A stretch of DNA of 8,724 bases from Planctomycetaceae bacterium (GTDB lineage Bacteria > Planctomycetota > Planctomycetia > Planctomycetales > Planctomycetaceae), in contig JAJDEK010000381.1 of NCBI GenBank assembly GCA_029259875.1, positions 1 to 8,724 on the forward strand. The letters run 5' to 3'. A program made the translations under genes and the position numbers. The notes under the pieces were generated by a model, which did no database searches, was not told the DNA's origin, and saw nothing but the letters and a program-made list of their open reading frames with translations. This document shows positions 1 through 6,963 of the stretch, in pieces. How positions within the stretch are numbered: the first letter of the stretch is position 1; each line of letters opens with the position of its first letter.

Positions 1-204
1 TATGATGCGATCACCTATAAGCATCTCTTGCTGCCGTTGTGGCTGATGACCTACAAATATAAGGACAAGCTGTATCAAGTGGCCGTCAATGCGGCGACAG
101 GTGAGGTACACGGAGAGCGTCCATATAGTTGGGTGAAAATCCTATTGGCATCACTGGCTGCGAGTGCTTTAGCTCTTGGCGGTTTCGCTCTTGCCAATCA
201 GTGA
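1..204 (+). CDS. C-terminal end of a membrane-anchored protein (partial, 5' end outside window)
   Basis: An open frame enters from the left edge and stops at TGA 202-204, leaving 67 visible residues. The visible part has a soluble segment with aromatic and charged residues (LPLWLMTYKYKDK at about 11-23, then NAATGEVHGERPYSW at about 30-44), followed by one hydrophobic segment at about 47-64 and a very short tail ending in ANQ. The stretch 'LP-W-hydrophobic-TY-Y-K ... V N-TGEV-GERPYSW' resembles the C-terminus of widespread bacterial zinc-ribbon membrane proteins, often loosely annotated as PriA/primosomal-like or TFIIB-type zinc-ribbon proteins. This is recalled, not searched. The expected N-terminal zinc ribbon is outside the window, so the family is a guess. 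That it is coding is more certain, because the frame is open with coherent protein character up to the stop. No clear terminator follows it. Confidence 0.6.
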   Translation, partial: YDAITYKHLLLPLWLMTYKYKDKLYQVAVNAATGEVHGERPYSWVKILLASLAASALALGGFALANQ

Positions 205-356
205 GCACGATCTCGGGTTTTCGGCTCAAAGGTGCTTCAGCGTGTAGAATTGGCTATTTCGCTGCTTTGTGTCCCTATTTTCTCTTCAATTCTCACGAGT
301 CTGTAGAAATTAGAAACTGTTGCTCTGGGACGGTTGCCGATCAGCCGGAGGGTAGT

Positions 357-410
357 TAAAAAACAGTCAATATAAAGCTTATAAGTATATGCATTGAGCA
401 AAATTCATTG
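357..410 (+). promoter_or_regulatory. AT-rich leader upstream of malate dehydrogenase, possible promoter
   Basis: The 224-base gap between the partial gene and mdh becomes distinctly AT-rich in its last third. TATAAA at 371-376 and TATAAG at 380-385 could each serve as a -10 element, but neither has a convincing -35 element 16-18 bases upstream. mdh needs a promoter or read-through from the left, and this is the most promoter-like stretch. Assigning a specific site would be over-reading. The rest of the gap (205-356) shows no gene, tRNA or strong hairpin. Confidence 0.25.
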
Positions 411-412
411 TT

Positions 413-418
413 AAGGAG
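413..418 (+). promoter_or_regulatory. Shine-Dalgarno site of malate dehydrogenase
   Basis: AAGGAG lies ten bases before the ATG at 429, a near-perfect anti-16S match at slightly long but workable spacing. It fixes the mdh start. It is the clearest Shine-Dalgarno sequence in the window. Confidence 0.8.
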
Positions 419-428
419 TGATTAAGAG

Positions 429-1421
429 ATGAACCATCCGATCCGAGTTGCGGTGACAGGCGCCGCTGGCCAAATTGGTTATGCTATGTTGTTTCGTCTG
501 GCATCCGGGGAGATTTTTGGTCCCGATCAGCCTGTGATTCTGCATCTCGTTGAAGTTCCCCCTGTATTGTCGGCATTAGATGGTGTCGAGATGGAGTTGG
601 AAGACTGTGCATTCCCTACTTTAGCAGGGGTTGTGAAAGCAGATAGTGATCATCTGGAAGATGCGTTTGCTGACTGTAATTTCGTAATCTGTGTTGGGAG
701 TATTCCTCGAAAAGCGGGTATGGAACGTGGCGATTTGATTCGTATCAACGGTCCTATTTTCACAAGCACAGGACAAGCGATCCAAGCAGCAGCAGCAGAC
801 GATGTGCGTGTTGTTGTGGTGGGAAATCCTTGTAATACAAACTGTCTGATCGCGATGCATAATGCTCCCAAGGTTCCCCGCGACCGTTGGTATGCTATGA
901 CGCGTTTGGATCAGAATAGAGCGGTATCTCAGATTGCCAACAAAGCAGGGCAGCCTGTTTCTGCTGTAAAGAATATGAATATCTGGGGAAATCATTCGGC
1001 GACACAGTTTCCTGATTTTTATCATGCGATGATTCATGGAAGTCCCGTGCCTGAGATTATTGAAGATCATGACTGGTTGCGTGGTGAATTTATTGAAACC
1101 GTGCAGAAACGCGGAGCTGCTGTAATTAAGGCACGCGGTGCTTCCAGTGCTGCGTCTGCTGCAAATGCCGCTTTGGATACTGTGAAAAGTATCGTAACTC
1201 CTACAACGTTAGGCGAGAGTTTCAGCGCGGCCGTCTGTAGCGACGGGAGTTATGGTGTTGATGAAGGACTGATCTGCGGATATCCATTGACCAGTGATGG
1301 GACAACCTGGAAAATCGTCCAAGGTATTGAGCATGATGATTTTGCTCAGGATAAATTTAAAGCGACCTTACAGGAATTGCGTGACGAACGGGATGTTGTT
1401 CGCGATCTGTTGCCTGAATAG
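429..1421 (+). CDS. mdh: Malate dehydrogenase (NAD-dependent, type 2 family)
   Basis: This 330-residue enzyme reversibly oxidises malate to oxaloacetate with NAD+ in the cytoplasm, the last step of the TCA cycle. The N-terminal Rossmann fold has GAAGQIG at 11-17 and an acidic residue, E42, after the second strand, as expected for NAD rather than NADP. The substrate-binding arginines sit in [11 protein letters not shown] (R94 and R100). VGNPCNTN at 131-138 is the conserved nucleotide/substrate turn. TRLDQNR at 158-164 supplies D161 and R164, and [12 protein letters not shown] at 185-196 supplies the catalytic H189. MELEDCAFP (55-63), [13 protein letters not shown] and the length near 330 place it with the cytosolic-like MDH group, which also includes many bacterial enzymes, rather than the roughly 310-residue LDH-like group. 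The start is supported by AAGGAG ten bases upstream and by the glycine motif falling at the usual distance from the N-terminus. The gene is complete with no missing catalytic residue. A hairpin downstream probably separates its transcript from bioA. Confidence 0.96.
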   Translation: MNHPIRVAVTGAAGQIGYAMLFRLASGEIFGPDQPVILHLVEVPPVLSALDGVEMELEDCAFPTLAGVVKADSDHLEDAFADCNFVICVGSIPRKAGMERGDLIRINGPIFTSTGQAIQAAAADDVRVVVVGNPCNTNCLIAMHNAPKVPRDRWYAMTRLDQNRAVSQIANKAGQPVSAVKNMNIWGNHSATQFPDFYHAMIHGSPVPEIIEDHDWLRGEFIETVQKRGAAVIKARGASSAASAANAALDTVKSIVTPTTLGESFSAAVCSDGSYGVDEGLICGYPLTSDGTTWKIVQGIEHDDFAQDKFKATLQELRDERDVVRDLLPE

Positions 1422-1445
1422 TCTATGAAAGATTATCGAATTAGT

Positions 1446-1478
1446 GAAAGAGTCACGGTCAATTATCGTGGCTCTTTC
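1446..1478 (+). terminator. Hairpin terminator candidate between mdh and bioA
   Basis: The arms GAAAGAGTCACG (1446-1457) and CGTGGCTCTTTC (1467-1478) form a 12-base-pair stem with one G-U pair and a nine-base loop. The stem is long and uninterrupted and sits 24 bases after the mdh stop. The following sequence (TGCTTATATAAAAC) has only a weak, broken T tract, so intrinsic termination may be partial. Because the stem is nearly symmetrical it could also act as an mRNA 3'-end stabiliser. It lies in the 99-base mdh-bioA gap. Confidence 0.6.
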
Positions 1479-1520
1479 TGCTTATATAAAACAGAAAAAT
1501 GAAATTGAGTCGAGTCTATC

Positions 1521-2888
1521 ATGCAGTCAGAAGAATTACGAAAAATCGATAACGAACATGTTTGGCATCCTTTCACACAGATGAAATCGCACCGGGACGA
1601 AAACGTTCCTATGATCGAATCCGGTGATGGTTTCTTTTTAAAGGATAATGAGGGGCGTGCCTATCTGGATGGCGTTTCCTCACTGTGGTGTAATGTGCAT
1701 GGCCACCGTGTACCCGAAATCGACCAGGCGATTCGAGAGCAATTGGATAAAATCGCGCACTCGACTTTATTGGGACTGGCAAGTGTTCCATCCATCGAGT
1801 TAGCGGGAGAGTTAGTTAATCGAACGCCAGAAAAACTGACGAAAGTGTTTTATTCCGACAGTGGTTCGACAGCAGTTGAAATCGCTCTGAAAATGGCGTT
1901 TCAATATCAGGCTCAGAAACAGACTCCGGATGATCAACCACGGGATTTATTTGTCTGTATGCAGCACGCGTATCACGGTGATACCATCGGTTCTGTCAGC
2001 GTGGGGGGGATGTCGATCTTTCATGAGATTTTCGGCAAGCTATTATTTGAATCAGTTCAAATTCCTTGTCCGATAACGTATCACTGTCCTGCAGGATATT
2101 CAGAATCAGGTTACCTGGAATATTGTGATCAGGAGCTGGAACGATTGATTGTAGAGAATCACCAGAGATTGGCTGCGTTTATTATTGAGCCGTTAGTGCA
2201 AGGGGCTGCTGGCATGCTGATGCACCCTCCCGGTTACTTGAAACGTGTGCGTGAACTGACAGCTCGCTATGGAATTCCACTCATTGCTGATGAAGTTGCC
2301 GTTGGTCTGGGACGTACAGGAACGATGTTTGCTTGTGAGCAAGAAGGCGTGACTCCTGATTTTCTTTGCCTGGCGAAAGGCATCACCGGGGGCTACTTAC
2401 CTCTGGCAGTGACTATGGCGACCGATGAGATTTTTGATGCATTCGAGGGAGCACCTGAAGATTACAAAACATTTTTCCACGGCCATACCTATACTGGTAA
2501 TTCTCTTGCCTGTGCAGCAGCTCTCGCGACTTTAAAATTATTCGATACACAACAGACACTCGAAAATGTCAAAGAGAATACTAAGATTTTGTCTCAGCGA
2601 TTGGCCGAACTTCACGATCATCCACACGTAGGCGAAGTCCGACAAAAAGGAGTGATGGTTGGGATCGAATTGGTAGCAGACCGTAAGACAAAAGCAGCTT
2701 TTCCCGCGGACAGGCGAATGGGGCATCAAGTCACTTTAGCTGCCCGAAATAATGGAGTGATTATTCGACCGTTGGGAGATGTCGTGGTTCTGATGCCGGC
2801 GCCTAGTATGCCTGCCGAATTGATTCATCAACTTTGTGATGCAGTATTTGCGGCCATTGATGAAGCGATCAGTTTGCAGGTAGCCTAG
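1521..2888 (+). CDS. bioA: Adenosylmethionine/lysine-8-amino-7-oxononanoate aminotransferase (BioA)
   Basis: This 455-residue class III, fold-type I PLP enzyme aminates 8-amino-7-oxononanoate (KAPA) to 7,8-diaminononanoate (DAPA) in biotin synthesis. Family marks in order: WHPFTQM at 15-21 near the substrate pocket; SLWCNVHGH at 54-62; SDSGST at 112-117, which binds PLP phosphate; [13 protein letters not shown] at 151-163; [12 protein letters not shown] at 256-267, with D257 expected to pair with the PLP ring nitrogen; K286 in [11 protein letters not shown] as the Schiff-base lysine; [10 protein letters not shown] at 318-327; and RPLGDV at 416-421. [34 protein letters not shown] and FPADRRMG recall Bacillus subtilis BioA (BioK), which takes its amino group from lysine rather than SAM. 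The donor is therefore uncertain. The ATG at 1521 lacks a good Shine-Dalgarno site but puts WHPFTQ at the usual distance from the N-terminus. No other bio gene and no recognisable BirA or BioR operator lies nearby. It is transcribed after the mdh hairpin, perhaps from its own promoter around the TATATAAAA at 1483-1491. Confidence 0.94.
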   Translation: MQSEELRKIDNEHVWHPFTQMKSHRDENVPMIESGDGFFLKDNEGRAYLDGVSSLWCNVHGHRVPEIDQAIREQLDKIAHSTLLGLASVPSIELAGELVNRTPEKLTKVFYSDSGSTAVEIALKMAFQYQAQKQTPDDQPRDLFVCMQHAYHGDTIGSVSVGGMSIFHEIFGKLLFESVQIPCPITYHCPAGYSESGYLEYCDQELERLIVENHQRLAAFIIEPLVQGAAGMLMHPPGYLKRVRELTARYGIPLIADEVAVGLGRTGTMFACEQEGVTPDFLCLAKGITGGYLPLAVTMATDEIFDAFEGAPEDYKTFFHGHTYTGNSLACAAALATLKLFDTQQTLENVKENTKILSQRLAELHDHPHVGEVRQKGVMVGIELVADRKTKAAFPADRRMGHQVTLAARNNGVIIRPLGDVVVLMPAPSMPAELIHQLCDAVFAAIDEAISLQVA

Positions 2889-2907
2889 AGCATTTGTGGA
2901 TTCAAAA

Positions 2908-3999
2908 CTAAGAATTCTTTGGCTTGGTTTGGTCGGCAGGCGGTTCAGACGGAGGGCTGTCCTGCTCTTGCATCTGTTTGAGTGCATCGCCGATATCTAC
3001 TGTTTTGATATCTTTCAAGCTTTCCAGGGAAATATCAGGTTGTTGAATCAGCTTTGCTGTTCTGCTGCGGGCAAATTTTTGGTCATTGATCGAAAATCTC
3101 CAGACCATAAATGCCAGCGTGATGCTGATAATCAAAAAGAGACTGATGATATATTTCGCCGCTCCCGTTGACGAAGTCGTTTGTGCTTTTGTTGGGGGAA
3201 ACCAGCGGATTTTTCCAGCAATCAATAGAGGGGCTGTCTGAAGTTTACCTGCCGCTGATGGATAGCCATACTTTTTAAAATAATAACCGGTAATTTGTAC
3301 GGCTGGCATTTCTTTGAGATTAGCACCTTGGGGAATTCCCTCTGGAAGTTTCGTGCAGAGCACGCGCCAGGGATGAGTTCCGGAATCTTTCGAAAAAAAC
3401 CAGCCTTCATAAAGCGAATGGACTCCATAAGAATTTTCACTAACAGGTAGAGAAGTGAGTTTTTTGAGCCGTCCTTTGACTGTCATGAGTTGGCCACGGT
3501 TTTTAGATGATTCTGTCATGACAACAACAAATGGAGGTGCAGGCTCAGCTGATTGTTCCAAAACGTTCTGTGGAATCGAAGCTGCTTTTGCGAGTAGATA
3601 ATACAGCGCGCCTGCTTCATGTTTGCGGATACCAAGGGTACTGTCAGAAACAGATTTGAGGATTTCGGGATCAACGCGTACATCGTATTCCCCATTTTTC
3701 AGTTGTGGTTTGACTGTGTCGGGAAGCTTTATTTTAGGCTTGAGTTCCGATCGAAATTCATCTGGTTTCAATTCTGCTTCTTGTTTAACGCTGAAGTCAA
3801 TTTCACGTTTGGGAATATTGGTTTGCTGACTGGCAGGCTCATTCTGTGGACGACCCGTTAACCAATACCAATTACTTGGTTTGGAAGCAAAATGCATTGC
3901 TATAAAGATAACACCAATCGCGGCGACCAGTCTGAAGAGTCGGACTTGATCGCGACGACTGAAGTAGGAAGGCGTGGTAGATCGTTTATGAAACCGCAT
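2908..3999 (-). CDS. Uncharacterised protein with two predicted membrane segments and a large extracytoplasmic domain
   Basis: I do not recognise a named family for this 363-residue protein. It starts with a basic, positively charged tail (R2, K5, R6, R15, R16), followed by a hydrophobic segment at about 21-38. A charged Lys/Glu/Pro-rich spacer spans about 50-110. A compact region at about 125-268 has alternating strand-like segments (VVVMTESS, GQLMTVKGRLKKL, YEGWFFSKD, WRVLCTKLPEG, VQITGYYFKKYGY, APLLIAGKIRWF). A second hydrophobic segment lies at about 282-300, then a basic RFSINDQKFARSR stretch and a Pro/Lys-rich tail. By the positive-inside rule both ends would be cytoplasmic and residues 39-281 outside. 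The repeated beta pattern could be an OB-like or other small beta fold, but that is inference. A TGA stop lies directly before the ATG in frame, so the coding region cannot begin earlier. AAGGG about ten bases upstream may be a weak ribosome site. It lies 90 bases after lpdA on the same strand, so co-transcription with the pyruvate dehydrogenase genes is possible. It converges on bioA across 19 bases, with no terminator visible between them. Confidence 0.85.
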   Translation of the reverse strand: MRFHKRSTTPSYFSRRDQVRLFRLVAAIGVIFIAMHFASKPSNWYWLTGRPQNEPASQQTNIPKREIDFSVKQEAELKPDEFRSELKPKIKLPDTVKPQLKNGEYDVRVDPEILKSVSDSTLGIRKHEAGALYYLLAKAASIPQNVLEQSAEPAPPFVVVMTESSKNRGQLMTVKGRLKKLTSLPVSENSYGVHSLYEGWFFSKDSGTHPWRVLCTKLPEGIPQGANLKEMPAVQITGYYFKKYGYPSAAGKLQTAPLLIAGKIRWFPPTKAQTTSSTGAAKYIISLFLIISITLAFMVWRFSINDQKFARSRTAKLIQQPDISLESLKDIKTVDIGDALKQMQEQDSPPSEPPADQTKPKNS

Positions 4000-4089
4000 T
4001 CATCAACGCCCTTTTTCTTGTCCCTTTAAATGATCACAGTATTTCATTGGGCGCTCATGGCCTCTGAATGAAAATGAATCGTTTCGAAA

Positions 4090-5520
4090 TTATTTTTTTC
4101 GCTTAGGTTTATACATATGGGTGGCTTGTCCAATAAAGCCTTCCGCTGCTTCCATCAAGGTTTCAGAGAGCGTGGGATGAGCGTGGATACTTTGAGCAAC
4201 ATCCTCTGCGACTGCCGCCATTTCAACAGCCATGACTCCTTCTGCGATTAATTCACCAGCGCCAGGGCCAACGATTCCGACTCCCAAGACACGTCCTTTT
4301 TTCTTATCGAAGATCATTTTCGTGAGTCCTTCCGTGCGGGCTAGTGTTTGTGCCCGACCGGAGGCGGCCCATGGAAACCGCGTGATTTCTACATCGAGTC
4401 CCTGATCTTTCGCTTCTTGTTCAGTGATACCACACCAGGCGATTTCGGGGTCTGTAAAGACAACTGCCGGAATCGCAATGTTGTCAAATTCGGCTGGTTC
4501 ACCGGCGATCGTTTCGATGGCCACTTTTGCTTCACGTGTTGCTTTGTGTGCCAGCATGGGTTCGCCAGCGATATCTCCAATCGCGAAAATATGAGGCTCC
4601 GTTGTTCGTTGGTTGGAATCATGTTTAATGAATCCAAGCTCGTCGAGCTCCAGTTTGGTGTTTTCGAGTCCAATTCCTTTATTGTTTGGACGACGCCCAA
4701 TCGAAATGAGTACACGGTCGAATGTCTGTTGAGGTTCGACTCCTTCACCGGATAAGTCAGCAATAATCCCGCTGTTGTCAGGAGTAAGTTTCTCAACTTT
4801 GGTATTCAAGTGAATCGCAGCAAAGCTTTCGGTCAAGCGCTTTTGTAGTGGTCGTACCAGATCACGGTCTGCTCCAGGAAGTAACCCATCGGTCATTTCG
4901 ACAACGGTCACTTGTGACCCAAGAGCTGCGTAGACGCTGCCCATTTCCAGACCAATATAGCCACCACCTACAACAAGTAATTTTTCAGGTACATCAGCTA
5001 ATTCGAGCGCCCCTGTGGAATCCATAATTCGTGGATCATCAAGATCAAATACAGGAGGAACTGCTGGTGAAGAACCGGTGGCGACAACAGCATGTTTAAA
5101 TCCAATGATTTCCGTTGTTCCATCTGACTTCAGGACTTCCACAGAATGGGAGTCTTTAAAGCGTCCAAAGCCTTTTACGATTTCAACATGGCGAGCACCT
5201 GCCAACTGGGAGATACCACCTGTCAGTTGTGTAACCACTTTAGTTTTGAATTCACGTAATTTGTCGATATCGATTTCGGGTTTTTGAAAAGAAACTCCCC
5301 ATGCAGCAGATTCTTTGGTTTCATTAATGAGTTTGGCAATATGTAGTAGCGCTTTGGAAGGAATACAACCACGATTCAGGCAGACACCACCGGGGGCGAC
5401 ATCGTCATTGACCATGATCACTTTGAAGCCTTTATCTGCGGCATCGAAAGCAGCAGGATAACCGCCGGGACCACCGCCGATGACCACAATATCTGTTTCT
5501 CTGGTTGCTGATCCAGACAT
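4090..5520 (-). CDS. lpdA: Dihydrolipoyl dehydrogenase (E3 of pyruvate dehydrogenase)
   Basis: This 476-residue flavoprotein reoxidises dihydrolipoyl groups on E2 and passes electrons through a disulfide and FAD to NAD+. The FAD dinucleotide fold is GGGPGG at 15-20. The redox disulfide is [10 protein letters not shown] (C47 and C52). The second, NAD-binding fold is [12 protein letters not shown] at 183-194. [16 protein letters not shown] at 312-327 is the conserved FAD-contacting stretch. HAHPTLSE at 446-453 is the dimer-interface His-Glu motif, with H448 as the expected catalytic base. The sequence follows E. coli Lpd closely over its whole length, including WDSTDALEL-like (164-174), FPWAASGRA (382-390) and a lysine-rich C-terminus. 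One difference is that the acidic residue that usually ends the second strand and holds the FAD ribose is replaced by N38, followed by D39 and D40. The gene lies 56 bases after aceF on the same strand, so it is the third cistron of the complex operon. The ribosome site is weak (AAGG about 12 bases before the start). It probably also serves other 2-oxoacid dehydrogenases, as Lpd often does. Confidence 0.96.
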   Translation of the reverse strand: MSGSATRETDIVVIGGGPGGYPAAFDAADKGFKVIMVNDDVAPGGVCLNRGCIPSKALLHIAKLINETKESAAWGVSFQKPEIDIDKLREFKTKVVTQLTGGISQLAGARHVEIVKGFGRFKDSHSVEVLKSDGTTEIIGFKHAVVATGSSPAVPPVFDLDDPRIMDSTGALELADVPEKLLVVGGGYIGLEMGSVYAALGSQVTVVEMTDGLLPGADRDLVRPLQKRLTESFAAIHLNTKVEKLTPDNSGIIADLSGEGVEPQQTFDRVLISIGRRPNNKGIGLENTKLELDELGFIKHDSNQRTTEPHIFAIGDIAGEPMLAHKATREAKVAIETIAGEPAEFDNIAIPAVVFTDPEIAWCGITEQEAKDQGLDVEITRFPWAASGRAQTLARTEGLTKMIFDKKKGRVLGVGIVGPGAGELIAEGVMAVEMAAVAEDVAQSIHAHPTLSETLMEAAEGFIGQATHMYKPKRKK

Positions 5521-5576
5521 AATATTCGTTAACCTTTTTTTGATTTATTAAGCTTCAATTTAGGCGAGTTGATTTC

Positions 5577-6905
5577 TTAGCAGTCAACCAGCAGATTGAA
5601 AGGGTCAGAAAGTAGACTGGAGATACGCACAATAAAGCGTGCTGCTTCTGCACCGTTAATCACTCGATGGTCGTAGGAAAGCGATAATGGAAGCACGAGA
5701 TGGGAAACCGGATTGTCATTGACTAGTTGGAATTCATGTCGAGAACGAGACATGCCCAGGATGGCGACCTCCGGATAATTCACTATCGGAGTAAATGAGG
5801 TTCCGCCTAATCCTCCCAAATTAGTGATGGTAAAGGTTCCCCCTTGCATATCACTCATTTCCAGTTTGCGGTCACGGGCTTTGACTGCCATTTCTGTCAT
5901 TTCCTGAGCAATGGCAATAATGTTTTTCTTATCAACATCTTTGACAACAGGGACAATCAAGCCATTTTCCGTATCGACGGCAACCCCGATATTAATGAAT
6001 TTTTTGTATATGACTTCATTGGTTTCTGAATCGAAGCTGGAATTGAATGCAGGGAACTCCTGAAGCACAATGGCGACTGCTTTCATAGCTAGTGCCGTCA
6101 TTGTGATTTTCGGACCAGAGTAGTTTGGTTTGGAAATAAACAGTTTTCGTGCCGTTTCCAAATCGGTAATATCAGCCAAATCATGTTGTGTTACATGAGG
6201 AATGATCTGCCAGGAAAGATTGAGGTTGTTGGCAGAAACACGCGAGAGCTTGTTTAATTTCTTGCGTTCTACTTCACCAAACTGAGTGAAGTCAGGCAGT
6301 GGTGGAACAGCAATCCCGCCTCCGCCACCAGAAGCTCCTCCTCCGGCGATCAGGTTTTTGACATAATTCTCAACATCTTCCTGATTAACACGACCACCGG
6401 GACCGGAACCGTTTACCAACTGCAAATCAACACCAAGCTTACGGGCAAGCCGCCGGGTGGCAGGTCCTGCAGGAACGGGTGTTTTACTTGAAGAAGGTCC
6501 GGCAGTGGGGGCAGGCGCCGACTGTGAAACAGCAGGAGCGGCCGCCGGTTTGTTTTCAGGTTTAGGTTCTGTTGGTTCCGGTTTGGCTGGTTCAGTTGCC
6601 TTTGTTTCAGCCGGCGGTGTTTCAACTGGTTTACTGTCTGTATCAGCGGCTGGAGCTGCAGCACCATTTGATTCTTCAATGGAAAGCAGAACCGTACCAA
6701 TGGCGATTGAGTCCCCTTCTGACACATTCAGGGCTGCGATAGTACCAGTATGCGGCGATTCGAGTTGGACAACGGCTTTGTCAGTTTCGATGTCCATCAG
6801 AACCTGACCTTGTTCCACGGTGTCCCCTACAGCGACAGCGATTTGTCCCACATCTGCAGATTCCACACCCTCACTTACTTCAGGAAGTTTAAATTCAGTA
6901 GCCAT
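5577..6905 (-). CDS. aceF: Dihydrolipoyllysine acetyltransferase (E2 of pyruvate dehydrogenase)
   Basis: This 442-residue core subunit transfers the acetyl group from lipoyl-lysine to CoA. It has a single N-terminal lipoyl domain at about 2-77, with the lipoylated K43 in ETDKAVVQLESP. A Pro/Ala/Glu/Lys-rich flexible linker follows at about 80-146. The peripheral subunit-binding domain at about 146-183 (PATRRLARKLGVDL, then GPGGRV) docks E1 or E3. A second, Gly-rich linker (GGGASGGGGG, 188-197) leads to the acyltransferase domain at about 210-442. That domain carries TNLGGLGGTSFTPI at 361-374 and YDHRVINGAEAARF at 411-424, with catalytic H413. The final Asp of the textbook DHRxxDG motif is Asn here (N417), as I recall also for Azotobacter and Pseudomonas AceF, so it is not a defect. 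E. coli AceF has three lipoyl domains and this protein has one, which accounts for its shorter length. The start follows from MATEFKLPEVSEG matching lipoyl-domain N-termini, although no Shine-Dalgarno site is evident. It lies 58 bases downstream of aceE and 56 upstream of lpdA. Confidence 0.96.
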   Translation of the reverse strand: MATEFKLPEVSEGVESADVGQIAVAVGDTVEQGQVLMDIETDKAVVQLESPHTGTIAALNVSEGDSIAIGTVLLSIEESNGAAAPAADTDSKPVETPPAETKATEPAKPEPTEPKPENKPAAAPAVSQSAPAPTAGPSSSKTPVPAGPATRRLARKLGVDLQLVNGSGPGGRVNQEDVENYVKNLIAGGGASGGGGGIAVPPLPDFTQFGEVERKKLNKLSRVSANNLNLSWQIIPHVTQHDLADITDLETARKLFISKPNYSGPKITMTALAMKAVAIVLQEFPAFNSSFDSETNEVIYKKFINIGVAVDTENGLIVPVVKDVDKKNIIAIAQEMTEMAVKARDRKLEMSDMQGGTFTITNLGGLGGTSFTPIVNYPEVAILGMSRSRHEFQLVNDNPVSHLVLPLSLSYDHRVINGAEAARFIVRISSLLSDPFNLLVDC

Positions 6906-6963
6906 GGTTTTGTCGTTCTATTCGTTGGTTATTCTTTTCATTTAGCCCGTTAGTTGCTGCTGT

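Noticed and set aside
129..359. 76-codon open frame on the plus strand before mdh
   Set aside because: It overlaps the end of the partial gene in another frame, has no ribosome site, and its Cys/Ser-rich product resembles no protein I know.
786..799. Short GCA-type triplet run in mdh
   Set aside because: It only encodes an alanine run in a helix (about residues 120-123) and is too short to count as a repeat element.
621..1070. 149-codon open frame on the minus strand inside mdh
   Set aside because: It is fully antisense to a conserved enzyme, with composition typical of a reverse-strand shadow and no start signal.
2910..2919. Palindrome AAGAATTCTT at the convergent gene ends
   Set aside because: It is ten bases long with no loop or T tract and overlaps the end of the minus-strand gene. 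It is too short to call a terminator or binding site.
4000..4089. Gap between lpdA and the membrane protein searched for a terminator or promoter
   Set aside because: Only trivial inverted repeats are present (for example TTTCGAAA at 4082-4089). There is no stem with a T tract and no convincing -35/-10 pair.
4389..4796. 135-codon frame on the minus strand inside lpdA
   Set aside because: It is an alternate frame of a well-conserved coding region with no independent support.
5643..5673. Asn in place of the final Asp of the DHRxxDG motif in AceF
   Set aside because: The DHRVINGA form is, as I recall, normal in Azotobacter and Pseudomonas AceF. The catalytic His is present, so it is not a sign of an inactive enzyme.
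6457..6807. 116-codon Gly/Ala/Ser-rich frame on the plus strand
   Set aside because: It is antisense to the low-complexity linker and lipoyl domain of aceF. The biased composition of the linker keeps the opposite frame open.
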